Origin: Platynereis dumerilii
Taxonomy: Eukaryota; Annelida; Polychaeta; Phyllodocida; Nereididae
Assembly: GCA_026936325.1 (NCBI GenBank)
Contig: JAPTHN010000008.1
Coordinates: 14,972,259-15,036,258 of the forward strand
DNA length: 64,000 nt
Reading direction: 5' to 3'
Shown: in pieces, positions 45,668 to 56,144 of the stretch
Numbering within the stretch: position 1 is the first letter of the stretch
Layout of the letters: each line of letters opens with the position of its first letter
Made by a program: the position numbers and the translations under genes
The notes under the pieces: generated by a model
Told to the model about the DNA's origin: nothing
Seen by the model: the letters and a program-made list of their open reading frames with translations, nothing else
The model's database searches: none

Positions 45668-46240
45668 GTAGAGCTTAGAGGAAGGAGGGTGAAGGATGGA
45701 AGGAAGGAATGTGGAAAGAAAGGAAAGTGGAAAGGAAGGAATGTGGAAAGGAAGGAATGTGGAAAGGAAGGAATGTGGGAAGGAAGGAATGTGGAAAGGA
45801 AAGAAAGAATGAACAAAGGAGAAAAGAGCGAGGGGGAGAAGAAAGGAGTGATGAAAGGAGGAGGAATGGAAATGAAGCAAGGAAAGCAAAGAGGGTAGAA
45901 AGGAAGGAGCAAAGAATAAGAAAAGGAGGGAAAGAAGAAAAGGAAGGAAGAATGAGAAAGAAGTGAGAAGAAAAGGGAGGGGGAAGAAAGGGGAAAGGAA
46001 TCAATGGGGGAAAGAAGAGAAATAGAAGAAGAAATGTAAGTAGGAGAGAATAAGTGATGAGGGTAAAGGGAGAGAAAGAGAACGAAGATGGGAGAGGAGA
46101 AACTTTTAGGAAGAGGGGAGTGAGAGAAAGAAAATGGCAAGGGGACAGGAGGACGATTTCAAGGATAAAAGGCAGGAAAGAATGGAAATGTGAAAGGAAA
46201 AGAGCAGGCAGCAAGAAGGAAGTTAAGAAATTAGTACAGG
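45668..46240. repeat. Polypurine tract with GGAAGGAATGTGGAAA units
   Basis: It starts with five to six copies of an ~18-bp unit GGAAGGAATGTGGAAA (45704-45800) and continues as irregular A/G sequence with occasional T. Lys/Glu/Arg-rich + ORFs and Ser/Phe/Leu/Pro-rich - ORFs (up to 179 codons) are by-products. Confidence 0.9.
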
Positions 46241-46299
46241 AAAAGTCAGAAATGGTCTGTAGGACTGTTACCGAAGGTACATAGTAGAACTTTGATAAA

Positions 46300-46510
46300 G
46301 AACTTTCATCTTTTGTTTACATGTTGATTAGGCTTAGCAGGACAGGCATGGACCATGGTAAATCAGGCAAGGACCACAAGGCACACTTTAGGCACATGAT
46401 GAAGCATCCTTCCAACTTCTAACGTGGTTGCCAAGGATATCGAACTATGGTCCTTGCCCTGGCACTGAACTTGGACGTCCTGAAAAGTACGCCACTGAGA
46501 CAGTGAGAGA
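46300..46510 (-). mobile_element. SINE family B copy
   Basis: AGGCTTAGCAGGACAGGCAT, GGACCATGGTAAATCAGGCA, CAAGGCACACTTTAGGCACA, TGATGAAGCATCC, AACGTGGTTGCC, then the head complement GATATCGAACTATGG. Head on the right. Confidence 0.7.
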
Positions 46511-46519
46511 AGAATTTAA

Positions 46520-47190
46520 GCAGATAAACGCATGCATAGTCTAGCGGAGATATCACACTTTCTTGTGGCATGTCTCCGAGACAGCCAGCAATGAAATAGT
46601 GTTGACGCCTTATCGTTCCATCAGCAATTTCTAGTTCTCGCCTCGTCTGAGATTGGCGAGAAATGATACAGTTGCACGTTTGACGGGTCAATTCGACTGG
46701 TGCTTGTTGTCTGTTGTCAAGGAGATGACCTTGATAAGGGGTCATTTGGAAGTGTGAACTGGCAGGTATTTTCTCAACTTTAAGTCTCTGATCTTTTCTT
46801 GTGCAAGATTTTATCAGTTTGGCTTGACAACATGTCTGATTGCTGATAAACACCTCAGCTTTAGCACCCCTCAGTGTGCACTGGACCATGGAGAGCTACT
46901 GTACCAGCCCTGTACCCCCCTATTCCATAACTATATGCCCTGACAACTGTGTTATAACCTCATGATATAGCCATGTGTAGAAGTAGAGTTGTTAGTTTGA
47001 AAGAAATTTCAGGCACCCTCGCGAGTGTGCATTTGTTTGCCTGAACCTTGGCCCATAGAGAATTACGTAAGAACATTATGTCACATATTGTACCACAGTC
47101 ACAATCATGAAAAGAAGGAAAATTGGAAAATGTGACAAAATTGCATGTGAATGGTGTATGAGAAGTGTTCAACTTATGAGAGGTCATTTT
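46520..47190. other. Intergenic, nothing supported
   Basis: Moderately GC-balanced sequence with a minus ORF of 156 codons (46419-46889) that runs into the SINE; no domain recognised. Confidence 0.35.
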
Positions 47191-47194
47191 GCAG

Positions 47195-47715
47195 TTATGG
47201 TTGGCAAGACAGAAACAGCGACAGACCAAGACAGACACAGAGACAGAGTGACAGACCAAGACAAAATTGGGACCAAGACAGAAACAGGACATGCAGACAG
47301 ACAGGACAGGCACATAAATAGAAACAGGGACAGACCAAGACAGAAACTTGGACTCACAAGACAGAAACAGGGACTGAACAAGCCAGAAACAGGAACAGGC
47401 CAAGACAGAAACAGGGAAGACATAGACAGAAACTGGGACTGAACAAGACAGAAACTGGGACAGACCAAGACAGAAACAGGGCAGACAAAGACAGAAACTG
47501 GGACTGAACAAGACAGAAACAGAGACAGACCAAGACAGAAACAGGGACAGGCCAAGACAGGAACAGACAGAAACATGGATAGACCAAGACAGAAACACGG
47601 ACAGACCAAGACGGAAATGTTCAGAGACAGACCAAGACAGGAACTGACAGAAACAGGGACAGACAAGACAGACATAGGTACAGACCAAGACAGGACAGAC
47701 TGGCAGATAGACAGA
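47195..47715. repeat. Minisatellite GACAGAAACAGGGACAGACC
   Basis: About 20 units of variable length, mostly 26-28 bp, with the pattern AAGACAGAAACWGGGACAGACC or ..GGACTGAACAAG. The minus-strand ORFs (up to 242 codons, Cys/Leu/Ser/Val repeats such as CFCLGLSLFLS) are translations of the array. Confidence 0.95.
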
Positions 47716-47739
47716 AAGTTGGTGGGGAATGCCGCTTTA

Positions 47740-47935
47740 TGACAGTTTACGTCTTTATTTGTGTGCTGATTTGGCTGAATAGGACAGGCAGGGACTATGG
47801 TAATGAGGCGAGTTGCACTCTTGGCACGGAATGTAACATCTTTCTAAAATATGTTGCCGGACCGAAAATCAAACCCAGGTCCCGGAGATTAGCGAACCAG
47901 TACACTACTACCGGGCAAGATAGAAGGAAAAACCA
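47740..47935 (-). mobile_element. SINE family B copy
   Basis: GTTTACGTCTTTATTTGTGT, GGCTGAATAGGACAGGCAGG, GACTATGGTAATGAGGCGAG, TTGCACTCTTGGCACGGAAT and GTAACATC. The head complement is AAAATCAAACCCAGGTCCCG, then AACCAGTACACTACTACCGG. Confidence 0.7.
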
Positions 47936-48214
47936 CCATCAGTATCTTGATGAAGATACTTCCATCTGTGGTAACGGACATTCGTATAAAGATGGGATTT
48001 ATTTATTTTGACAATTCTGAAAGACAGTAATTGTGGTAGGTGAAGCCCTCTCAATCGAGTTTTGGGTCCTCACAAGGGTTGGGGGGTGAGACGGGAGAAG
48101 GTTTGCAACATGTTACACACAGGGTTTACCAATTCAACGTCTCATTCGAATGACATCAAGCTGGGATGTGCTCGAGAAAGGCCGTGAAAAAATCATGTAT
48201 CAAAATATTTTTAG

Positions 48215-48310
48215 ATAACAACCCTATAGGGTTTGAACCTATGCAGGCTCAAGCCTCAAGTATAGCAGACCAAGACTGTAACCAATGGTACCATGAAACC
48301 ACCCTACTGT
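48215..48310 (-). mobile_element. tRNA-like SINE head
   Basis: On the minus strand an A-box-like TGGTACCATTGGTTACAGTC and a B-box-like TAGGTTCAAACCCT lie about 45 bases apart. No further body is recognised; its family is unclear. Confidence 0.45.
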
Positions 48311-48319
48311 ATAAAACCA

Positions 48320-49850
48320 ATACTGCTAAAACTGACAGTTATCTGCTTGCTGGTATGGCGGAATATGCCAAAATCAAATCGTCTGTGAAAAAAAAAACCA
48401 TTATCTGGTCTGTAACTGTCAACAAGTGTTTTTTTTTCCTCAAAACTTTTTCTTTTCACACAGGTGTCTAAGCAACAGTCTCTGGCCAAGCATGAGCCTA
48501 TCTCAACCTCACATCCTGTTTACTGTGACAATAAGACATACAAAATTAACTTTTTTTCCTCTCAAATTTTGATATTTACTGAATTTACTGCTCACTACCA
48601 ATTCTTTGATGTTATCGTGACTAGCAAAGGTAAGTTTTCGCTCAATTTAAGATTAAAAACTAGAATTGTGTAATATTATGTAATTTCAGCCAACCGTTTT
48701 CACTATTGCACTAAATGATTACTCAAAATGAAATTATTTGAATTTTGTAACACAAAATACCGGATGATACCAAGTTGGGAGCCAAGTTTTGGCCATTATT
48801 GCATTTTTCATGGTGAATATGCCCTCATGCAAGTGCTCGGAAGCAGGTTAGTTCATAAAATGCCCTCAAGGTGTCAGGGTGATCTAGAGATGTTCTGGCC
48901 ATGTGTGAAAAGAATGTCATGGAGTTTATTGTTTTGTTACTAACATAGATCTAGCATTTTCTTCTGGTGCAGAAGAACAGAATATAATATGTGTACACTA
49001 CAGAATATTTGCAATTATGTACTCAGTGGACATGCACTTTTCTGACAAAAATTTAATTGGAGTCGTAGAACATAGATGAAAATAATCATACTTTCATTAT
49101 TTATTTCATGAAAAGCCATGTTCCTGAAAAATATGTCAAATAGATTTCCTACACCAATCTCGTCTTGCAGAAACAAACATTTTTGGGTTTAAACTTTTTT
49201 GCTTTTTCTGCTTTTTTTTCATATAATTTTGAAGTTCGAAAACAACTGCCAAATTTCTCACTTTAAAGTTGGGGCAAAATTCTGAAATACTTCAAATGGA
49301 GGTGAAAATCGTGTCTCTTTTTCAAAGCTATCACTTACAAATGGTCAAGATTTCTCTCAATCATTCTTAAATTCTTTTTCAAGATTTTTTTCTTCTTAAT
49401 TTAGGGTTTGTGAGATGGGGGACATTTTCATGGCTCACCATAGGCACAATAGGATGGGATGAGGGTGGTATTCCATTTCATCTTTTTTTGCCTTTCTGAG
49501 GAGGGTTGACAAAGCAACCCTAAATTTCCCTTTTTTCAACTCCTCAATTTCTTCTTTTCTTTCTTTTTTTTATTCTACCTTCTCCCAATTTCAACATGCG
49601 ATCACCAAATTCACTTTTTGAAGGTCCAAGTTGAACATTTCAAAACTGGATTGGGTGATAATAGGTGATCTGATATCAAACGGAAGTGCCGTTACAAATA
49701 GGGGTTAAATCGTAAGGTCAGAGGTCATGGAGTGTAAAATACAATTGACAATTCTAAGCTGCGTGATATCACCTCCAAAAAGTGACCATACTTTTCTCTG
49801 GTCAAGGGCTGACCACTCAAAAATGACCATTGCCATCTGTACAGCGTCCT
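48320..49850. other. Intergenic, nothing supported
   Basis: AT-rich, T-rich stretches near 49190-49220 and 49370-49570. No gene. Confidence 0.4.
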
Positions 49851-49854
49851 ATTT

Positions 49855-49975
49855 CACAAGACGCAAGTTTCGACGTGGCGTGTGACGGCCGTCGTGACGC
49901 CAAAAACGTGCGTCGCCCAAGCCAACACGTCCTGGGACAGCCCCAAACGTGGCTAAAACAATTAACTGCCTTAAA
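49855..49975. promoter_or_regulatory. CpG cluster with repeated ACGTG motifs
   Basis: Roughly fifteen CpGs in 120 bases of otherwise AT-rich DNA, including GACGTGGCGTG, the self-complementary GACGGCCGTC, AAACGTGCGTCG, CACGTCC and AAACGTGG. Dense unmethylated-looking CpGs and ACGTG half-sites suggest a regulatory element; no adjacent exon is recognised. Confidence 0.35.
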
Positions 49976-49979
49976 ACAC

Positions 49980-50970
49980 GAGGAAAGTGGAGAAAATTGA
50001 TTTGACTGAGGGAGAAGATTCAGTTTGCACATAGAAGTGGTTTGAAACTTTGAGAAACTACCATGGTACCTATCCTATATTTTTTGATAATTTACAAGGA
50101 AAAACACAAAAAATAGATGTGAAATTAACAGAGATCTTTTCAATTGTGAATGGTGTTTACACTCAGAGAATATGAAATTGGCTTGATTTAATGTCAGTTT
50201 TTTAAAATGATTCTCTCGATTTGACCAATATCTATCTATTGGTCCTGATCTGTAAATTTATATGCAAAATATATATCAAAAGCAGTCCTGATAAAAAATC
50301 CAAAGTATAACCTCATTGCACATGCACTCAAGTCTATTTACAAACACACCAGCAAATCAAGGAAGCTAAATTATAAAATGCACTCAAAATATATTCCTTG
50401 AACCCATTTCCCTATAATGTCCAGAGTATGTGGTTTTCGTGAGGGTATTAATAGCCAACCCAGTTATTAAAATAATATCTGTTTTGTTCCTTTTCGCAGA
50501 AAATCCTTTGAAGTTGCACTTTTGTGGAACCATTTCGGGTCCAATTTGGTTCCTATTTTTGTTCCCAAGGTGATTGCCAACTAAAAGCACATTATTGCCA
50601 AATTGAACAGCCAATTGAAATGGCCTAATGACAGCTGCCCAAAGTGACCGCACAATTAGCCATGCCATTACCCGCCAGATTTGAACACCCAGACTGAATT
50701 TTCAAAGATATATCAATTAAAAAAGGAAAAAGGGGTCACTTATTAAATTGCGCTCACTTTCTTCACAGAGGCACAGAGGTAGAAGGTCTGGTCTTCCCTG
50801 AGACATACATGTACTTGGTCACTAGTTCCTATTCAATATATGCAATCTTTTATTGACAACAAAAATATCTCGAAGATACGCCTACATGTGTCATGGCAGA
50901 TTATATTGTAAGCCTCATCTGCTTACTATTAATTACACTAAAATAAGTATTCTATTAAACAAACAAGCAA
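49980..50970. other. Intergenic, nothing supported
   Basis: AT-rich with one 94-codon minus ORF (50384-50668) of no recognised content. Confidence 0.4.
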
Positions 50971-50972
50971 CA

Positions 50973-50973
50973 G

Positions 50974-51064
<91 letters not shown>
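50973..51064. repeat. Perfect (GATA)23 microsatellite
   Basis: About 92 uninterrupted bases of GATA. Purity implies an actively mutating, probably polymorphic locus. Confidence 0.97.
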
Positions 51065-51339
51065 GAAAACAAGGCTGTGAGTTCAGCTGTACAGACTACC
51101 ATCCGCGAAGGTATGCAGCAAAGTGCAAAACAGAAGGTTACATTGCGGATGATAGTTTGATACTAGAAGAATTTTCTCCTGGCAAAAACAGAACTAAACT
51201 GTAAGCTGTAACAAAATGATAATATCATTCTGACTCGAGTTTCATCCAAGGATCCATTAGTGATTATCTTCCTTCAAGATGGGAATATTGAAGTCCACAA
51301 GACGACTTCTAAAAGCTAATTGGATTTATATTGCTACAA

Positions 51340-52168
51340 GATAAGATAAGATAAGATAAGATAAGATAAGATAAGTTTTATTTCAAGTCGGGTTACAATG
51401 AACAATATAAAATAAGCATTTCTGCTTGTCTCCGACAATATGAAGCTATATACAGATGAAGTGAAAACAAATGATAATGTACAATGACATGCGCAATTTG
51501 TAAAAACGTAAATCATTCATAAAATAGTAAAAACATATGGCAACTTAGAGATTAAGACTACATAGCAAACAATTATTGCAATTACATTTGGGCTTCCATA
51601 AATTAATAGCTCTTTTAAAATCAGGTACATTCATTTTCTTGAGATCATTAGGTAATTTGTTATAAAGTGTAGCACCAGTATATCTAAACGACTTCAGCCC
51701 ATATGATACTGTATTGAACATTGGTTGAACTAAATTTGTACCTCTCAGGTCGTATTCAGTGTGATTTTCTTCAAATAAATTATTGACAGGAGGCAACATA
51801 TTATGTCTGACCTTATGCACATTTACCATAATATTTCTGACCCTGCATATAAACAATGATGAAAAACCTGATTTGACAAGTAATTCTTTATAACTTGATC
51901 TAAAATCATGATAAGCATATCTTAGAGCACGTTCTACAATCTTCTCTAGTTTTCTAGCTTCATTCACATTACAAAAATGGTAAACTGAGCTACAATAGTT
52001 AAGGTTAGCAATTATGAGTGTTCGTATAATATGTAATTTAGTATCTATATCAAGTAAAGTGCTAAGTCTTCCAAGAACACTTACTTGTCTATTACATTTG
52101 ACAGTCAGCTGTTTCACATGATCAGTAAATTTTAGTTTGTTATCAATATGACAACCTAATGAAAGCTT
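51340..52168 (-). mobile_element. LINE 3' part: C-terminal RT-ORF, 3' UTR and (TTATC)n tail
   Basis: The minus ORF (about 52165 to 51545) encodes the typical region after the RT catalytic core of CR1/L2/Jockey-type LINEs: HIDNKLKFTDHVKQLT, YCSSVYHFC, a FRYTGATLYNKLPNDLKKM segment and a C-terminal Cys-rich CNCNNCLLC. About 200 bases of 3' UTR end in seven to eight TTATC units (51340-51374), the sort of short tandem tail seen in CR1-like LINEs. The upstream RT part lies at 53049-53315, beyond an insertion. The open frame suggests a fairly recent copy. Confidence 0.9.
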
Positions 52169-53048
52169 GGTGTAGAACCAGGGTCCATTGAAGCTGGACA
52201 GGGGGCGAGGGTTTGCTGCAGTGTGCTCTATGTCTGGAGCATTTGTGGCTAATTATTTTGTGATTTATTTCACCTGTTCATTCCTGGTGTTTTATTCACC
52301 TCCCACTCATTCGCAGTGGTTCGCACCTTTGTCTCTTCTTCCTTCTTTTCATGGATTTTTCATTCTCAGCTTTCTGGGTGTGAATGCCCTCTCCTCTATA
52401 TATTCTATGTCCTTTCCCGCGCATCTTAGTCGCGCTCCTTTTCAGCACCCACCCGCTTCCTCCCTTTTTTCTTCTTCTCCCGGTCGTCTCTACCGGTTTT
52501 CCTCCGCTTCCGGGAGCTTTTTCTCCTATTTTCCTACCCCTCACGGTTTTAAAAATTTGGCACAGCCTATAAAAAACTATTAAAAATTTCAGTTTTACCA
52601 GGCAATTTTGCTGCTCAAAAATATACCCATGTTCTTGCTAGATTCCATTAAATGTGTTCTCATTTTCCGATTTTAAACTTTATTTCTTGTATTTACAACT
52701 TGTATCCATTTTTGTGTGTATCTGATTTATATTTACGATTCTACTTCATTGTCAATTTCTTGTCAGTTTTATGTGTGATTCCAATCTACTATTTATTATA
52801 TAAAATACATTTTCTTGTGTTTTGTGTTCTTACCTGCATTTATCCAAATTTGCTCCCAGGGTTTAAGTATCCCAGCACTGTGGCTGGTCCGGAGCAGCAG
52901 GTCTATCTGTGTGTCCGCTCTCCTTTTACGTGTGTTATGAATGTGTGTGATTGTTCTTTATGTGTGTCTTGTTTTAATTGCCAATTAAAGGCACTGCAGC
53001 CATCCTATTTTATATCCTTGTTTTCGTCCTCTGTCCAGTTGGTTCAAC
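52169..53048. mobile_element. LTR-like insertion in the LINE (fossil solo LTR?)
   Basis: About 880 bases split the LINE. AGCTT lies at both junctions (52164-52168, 53049-53053). Removing the insert plus one AGCTT rejoins the LINE frame, so the junctions are reliable. The ends TGTAGAACCA (52171) and TGGTTCAACA (to 53049) are inverted repeats with one mismatch in TG...CA form. TATAAAA (52569) and AATTAAA (52983) sit where an LTR could have promoter and poly(A) signals. No internal coding region is present. A solo LTR is the best guess; family and strand are unknown. Confidence 0.5.
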
Positions 53049-53315
53049 AGCTTAACACAGTTCATGTTTTCTAAAACAACACCATCAACATTAAATAGAA
53101 TATCACAATTATTGTTTCTGGATAGAACTAAACATTGAAACTTAGATGGATTGACCTTCATTAGATTGTTTTTAAACCAGGTTATTGACATCTTAGACAG
53201 CTGATCAAGAGTATGTTTGACAACAACTGGATCTTTATCATAAAAAGCAATAGAATTGTCATCTGCATAGTTGTAGACTTGGCATTTACCTTTTAACATT
53301 AAACATGAACAAGCA
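53049..53315 (-). mobile_element. LINE RT-domain fragment (YADD), 5'-truncated
   Basis: The minus strand encodes KCQVYNYADDNSIAF with the catalytic YADD (53258-53269), then WFKNNLMKVNPSKFQCLVLS, the conserved segment after the RT active site of non-LTR elements, and VLENMNCVKLL, which continues into the 52168 fragment. Similarity stops just upstream at about 53315, a 5' truncation typical of LINE insertion. Confidence 0.9.
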
Positions 53316-53319
53316 GTAA

Positions 53320-54670
53320 CTTCGGCCCTCCACCAATCCCTTCACTCCAATTCTTGCATGTTGCATCTTCCTTGAGTACCTTCAAGAATAGAACAAGAAG
53401 AAAAGTGAAAAAAGGCGCCAAAGTAAGACACATACCGTGACAACAAATCAAAACTTTTTGAGAAAAAGACAAACAGGGGACAGCCACCTTGCGGTAATTG
53501 CACTAATTAGTCATGAGGTCCATTGCGTTGCTATGCCAACTGCCTGATTACTGTGATTGTCAGTCAGGTGGCTTCCAGAAGCAGGTAACTGTAGAATTAC
53601 AGTAGCCACCTGCACCCCCGACTGTTTTATGCCATTTGAACACCCAAAAAACCACAACACCCCCACCGCCAATCCCCAATTAAAATGAACCATCTTGCTT
53701 CCTTCTTTCTGTATTTTATGCATTTTTTTATATTAGGTTTTTGTTGTTGAAACAGCAGTGTAATGAACAGATAAATTACTAAGTCTGAGTCACAGCCAAA
53801 AAGATGAAGACTATGCATAGCCTCCTTGTTCCCAGATTATGGTCCCATTGGTGTGCCCCCCCCCCCCCCCCTCCCAAGCATAACATCAGAATGGGTAACT
53901 GATGGGATGCAGTAACATTGACACTTCTGAATTTCTTCATATATCCAGTTGATATGGAACCAAAATAGCTCCATATGGACAAAAGTGAGGAAACTTTCAT
54001 TTTCTGTGCAAAATGCAGTTTTAATTGCAGTTCTGAGCTTTGTGTTTGAAAGAACTAGTCAGTTACTTTGATCGCTGGTCTCAACTCTTCTTCACTAAAT
54101 GCCAGCTACTAATGGACAACTTATGGCCCTTCAAATACATGTACCAATATTCACATGGTGGACAATTGGTACTGCTGCCAAATTTGAAGCACTGTAAGTC
54201 TTTTATCGCATGTCAGAGAAACAATTTCTCCTTTTAAGTAAACTTTAGTATCTTAAGCTTTTCAGATCTTCCCACAGAGTGTGTGAAACCGCAGCTGATT
54301 GCCTTGTTCATCTTAAGAACAAGTTGAGAAATTAGTAGCCTTTCCAACACTTTAAGATAACAACACTGACAAGCCCATACAATACTCAACATGCAAAACT
54401 GTCGTGTGACACACTGAGGCAGTTAGGATCTTTGAACCACAGTAATTATTACTAATTAAAGTCATTAACTGTAAAGAAAATGTTCATTAGTTGGTTTTGA
54501 GTCCCAACTAGTTGGTCATTTGCTTAATTATATGCAGTAAATACATAAGTACTTTTCTTATTGGTTCAAGTTGTATTTTCAAAGACTAGGTAGGCCTACT
54601 ACACGTAGGAATAGGGCTATTTGGGTGACAGCACTTCAAAGGTGCAGCACAAACGCCATGTGCATGAATT
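53320..54670. other. Intergenic with C16 run
   Basis: An uninterrupted run of 16 C lies at 53856-53871. ORFs are short and without content. No gene. Confidence 0.4.
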
Positions 54671-54673
54671 TTC

Positions 54674-54906
54674 TTCTATCTATCTATCTATCCATCTATC
54701 TATCCATCTATCTATCCATCTATCTATCCATCTATCTATCCATCTATCTATCCATCTATCCATCTATCCATCTATCCATCTATCTATCCATCTATCCATC
54801 TATCTATCTATCTATATATCTCAGCATATATGTCTACCTATCCATCTATCTCAGCATCTGTCTATCTATCCATATGTCCATCTATCTATCCATATGTCTA
54901 TCTATC
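54674..54906. repeat. (CTATCTATCCAT)n / (CTAT)n array
   Basis: About 230 bases, first regular 12-bp units CTATCTATCCAT, then irregular with CAGCATATATGTC interruptions. Tyr/Leu/Ser/Ile-repeat ORFs over it are not genes. Confidence 0.95.
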
Positions 54907-54909
54907 AGG

Positions 54910-55645
54910 AAAATGCAAACATCTAAACTCCAATGCATATGATAATTACTAGAATACAATGGAATAATAAATAGTAAACATCCCATATCACACCTTACAC
55001 CTTACATATGCAATAGTTAGGAGTCGTATTCACCCTGAAGCAAGACATATACCCTCCCATCATTTTAACCCCCATCCTTGAGTCCTTGACCCCAGTCTCA
55101 TGCATATTTGATGAGGGGGGTAATTGCTATACCCCTTCTCAGGGCTTTCTGCATGCTGACATGCATATATACCCCCGACAAGCAACTGCTGTTTGCTAAC
55201 TGTTTACCCCTTTAAAACTAATGACCCCATCATTTGACATATGAAAATGGTAGTCATTTCACCCCTCTCTGCTAACTGTTATTACCCCCTCCGAAACATG
55301 CAAGGGAAAGATTTCTGGAGATGCACAGTTTTGCAGGGTCAGAATACTGGTTAAGTGGTAAAACATTTACATGGAAGACATCCTTCAATTGCCAAGGCAG
55401 AAAAAGCCAATTGCCGATGCAGGCCTATATTCGGTATTTGTACACATTCCACGATTTTTAGTTGTAATCAAAAGATCCAACTTTTCTGCAAGAAAATATA
55501 CTTTTATTGAAGATTTGTTTTTCTTAAAATTTGTCATTTCTACATCATCATAATAATATTTTGATGGCCTCGGCCATGGTCTCGGTCTCTAACGCGCAAT
55601 CTTTGGCCTTGGATCGGTCTCGGGCGTCTTTGGACCAGTGTTGGA
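54910..55645. other. Intergenic, nothing supported
   Basis: Several ACCCC-rich words (ACCCCTTCTC, ACCCCCGACA) around 55060-55290. No gene. Confidence 0.4.
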
Positions 55646-55649
55646 AGCC

Positions 55650-56138
55650 TCGAGACCGGCCTCGTCCTCAAGCCCGGCCTCGTCTTCAAGCTTGGCCTCG
55701 TCCTCAAGCCCGGCCTCGTCCTCAAGCCCGGCCTCGTCCTCAAGCCTGGCCTCGTCCTCAAGCCCGGCCTCGTCCTCAAGCCCGGCCTCGTCCTCAAGCC
55801 CGGCCTCGTCCTCAAGCCCGGCCTCGTCCTCAAGCCCGGCCTCGTCCTCAAGCCCGGCCTCATCCTCAAGCCCGGCCTCGTTTTCAAGCCCGGCCTCATC
55901 CTCAAGCCCGGCCTCGGCCTCAAGCCCGGCCTCGGTCCCAAGCCCGGCCTCGTCCTCAAGCCTGGCATCGTCCTCAAGCCCGGCATTGTCCGCAAGCCCG
56001 GCATTGTCCAAGCCCAGCGTCGTCCTCAAGCCTGGCGTCGTCTTCAAGCCCGGCGTCGTCTTCAAGCCCGGCCTCGTCTTCAAGCCCGGCCTTGTCCTCA
56101 AGCCCGGCCTCGTCCTCAAGCCCGGCCTTGAGGTCACA
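55650..56138. repeat. CpG-rich 18-bp minisatellite GGCCTCGTCCTCAAGCCC
   Basis: About 27 tandem units, very regular from 55660 to 55960, more variable later (GGCGTCGTCTTCAAGCCC). A period divisible by three keeps several frames on both strands open (ORFs of 246, 182, 168 and 154 codons with six-residue repeats such as RPRPQA or EDEAGL). Flanks share TTGATGGCCTC (55560 and 56140) and GGTCTTGGCCTC-like words. No evidence shows that any frame is used. Confidence 0.9.
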
Positions 56139-56144
56139 TATTGA

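Noticed and set aside
45643-46214. Minus ORFs up to 179 codons and + Lys/Glu-rich ORFs
   Set aside because: By-products of a polypurine tract lacking stops in these frames.
46960-47688. 242- and 163-codon minus ORFs, Cys/Leu/Ser/Val-rich, secreted-looking
   Set aside because: Mostly translation of the GACAGAAACAGGGACAGACC minisatellite; the hydrophobic repeats are accidental.
54571-54942. Tyr/Leu/Ser/Ile repeat ORF
   Set aside because: CTAT/CCAT microsatellite translation.
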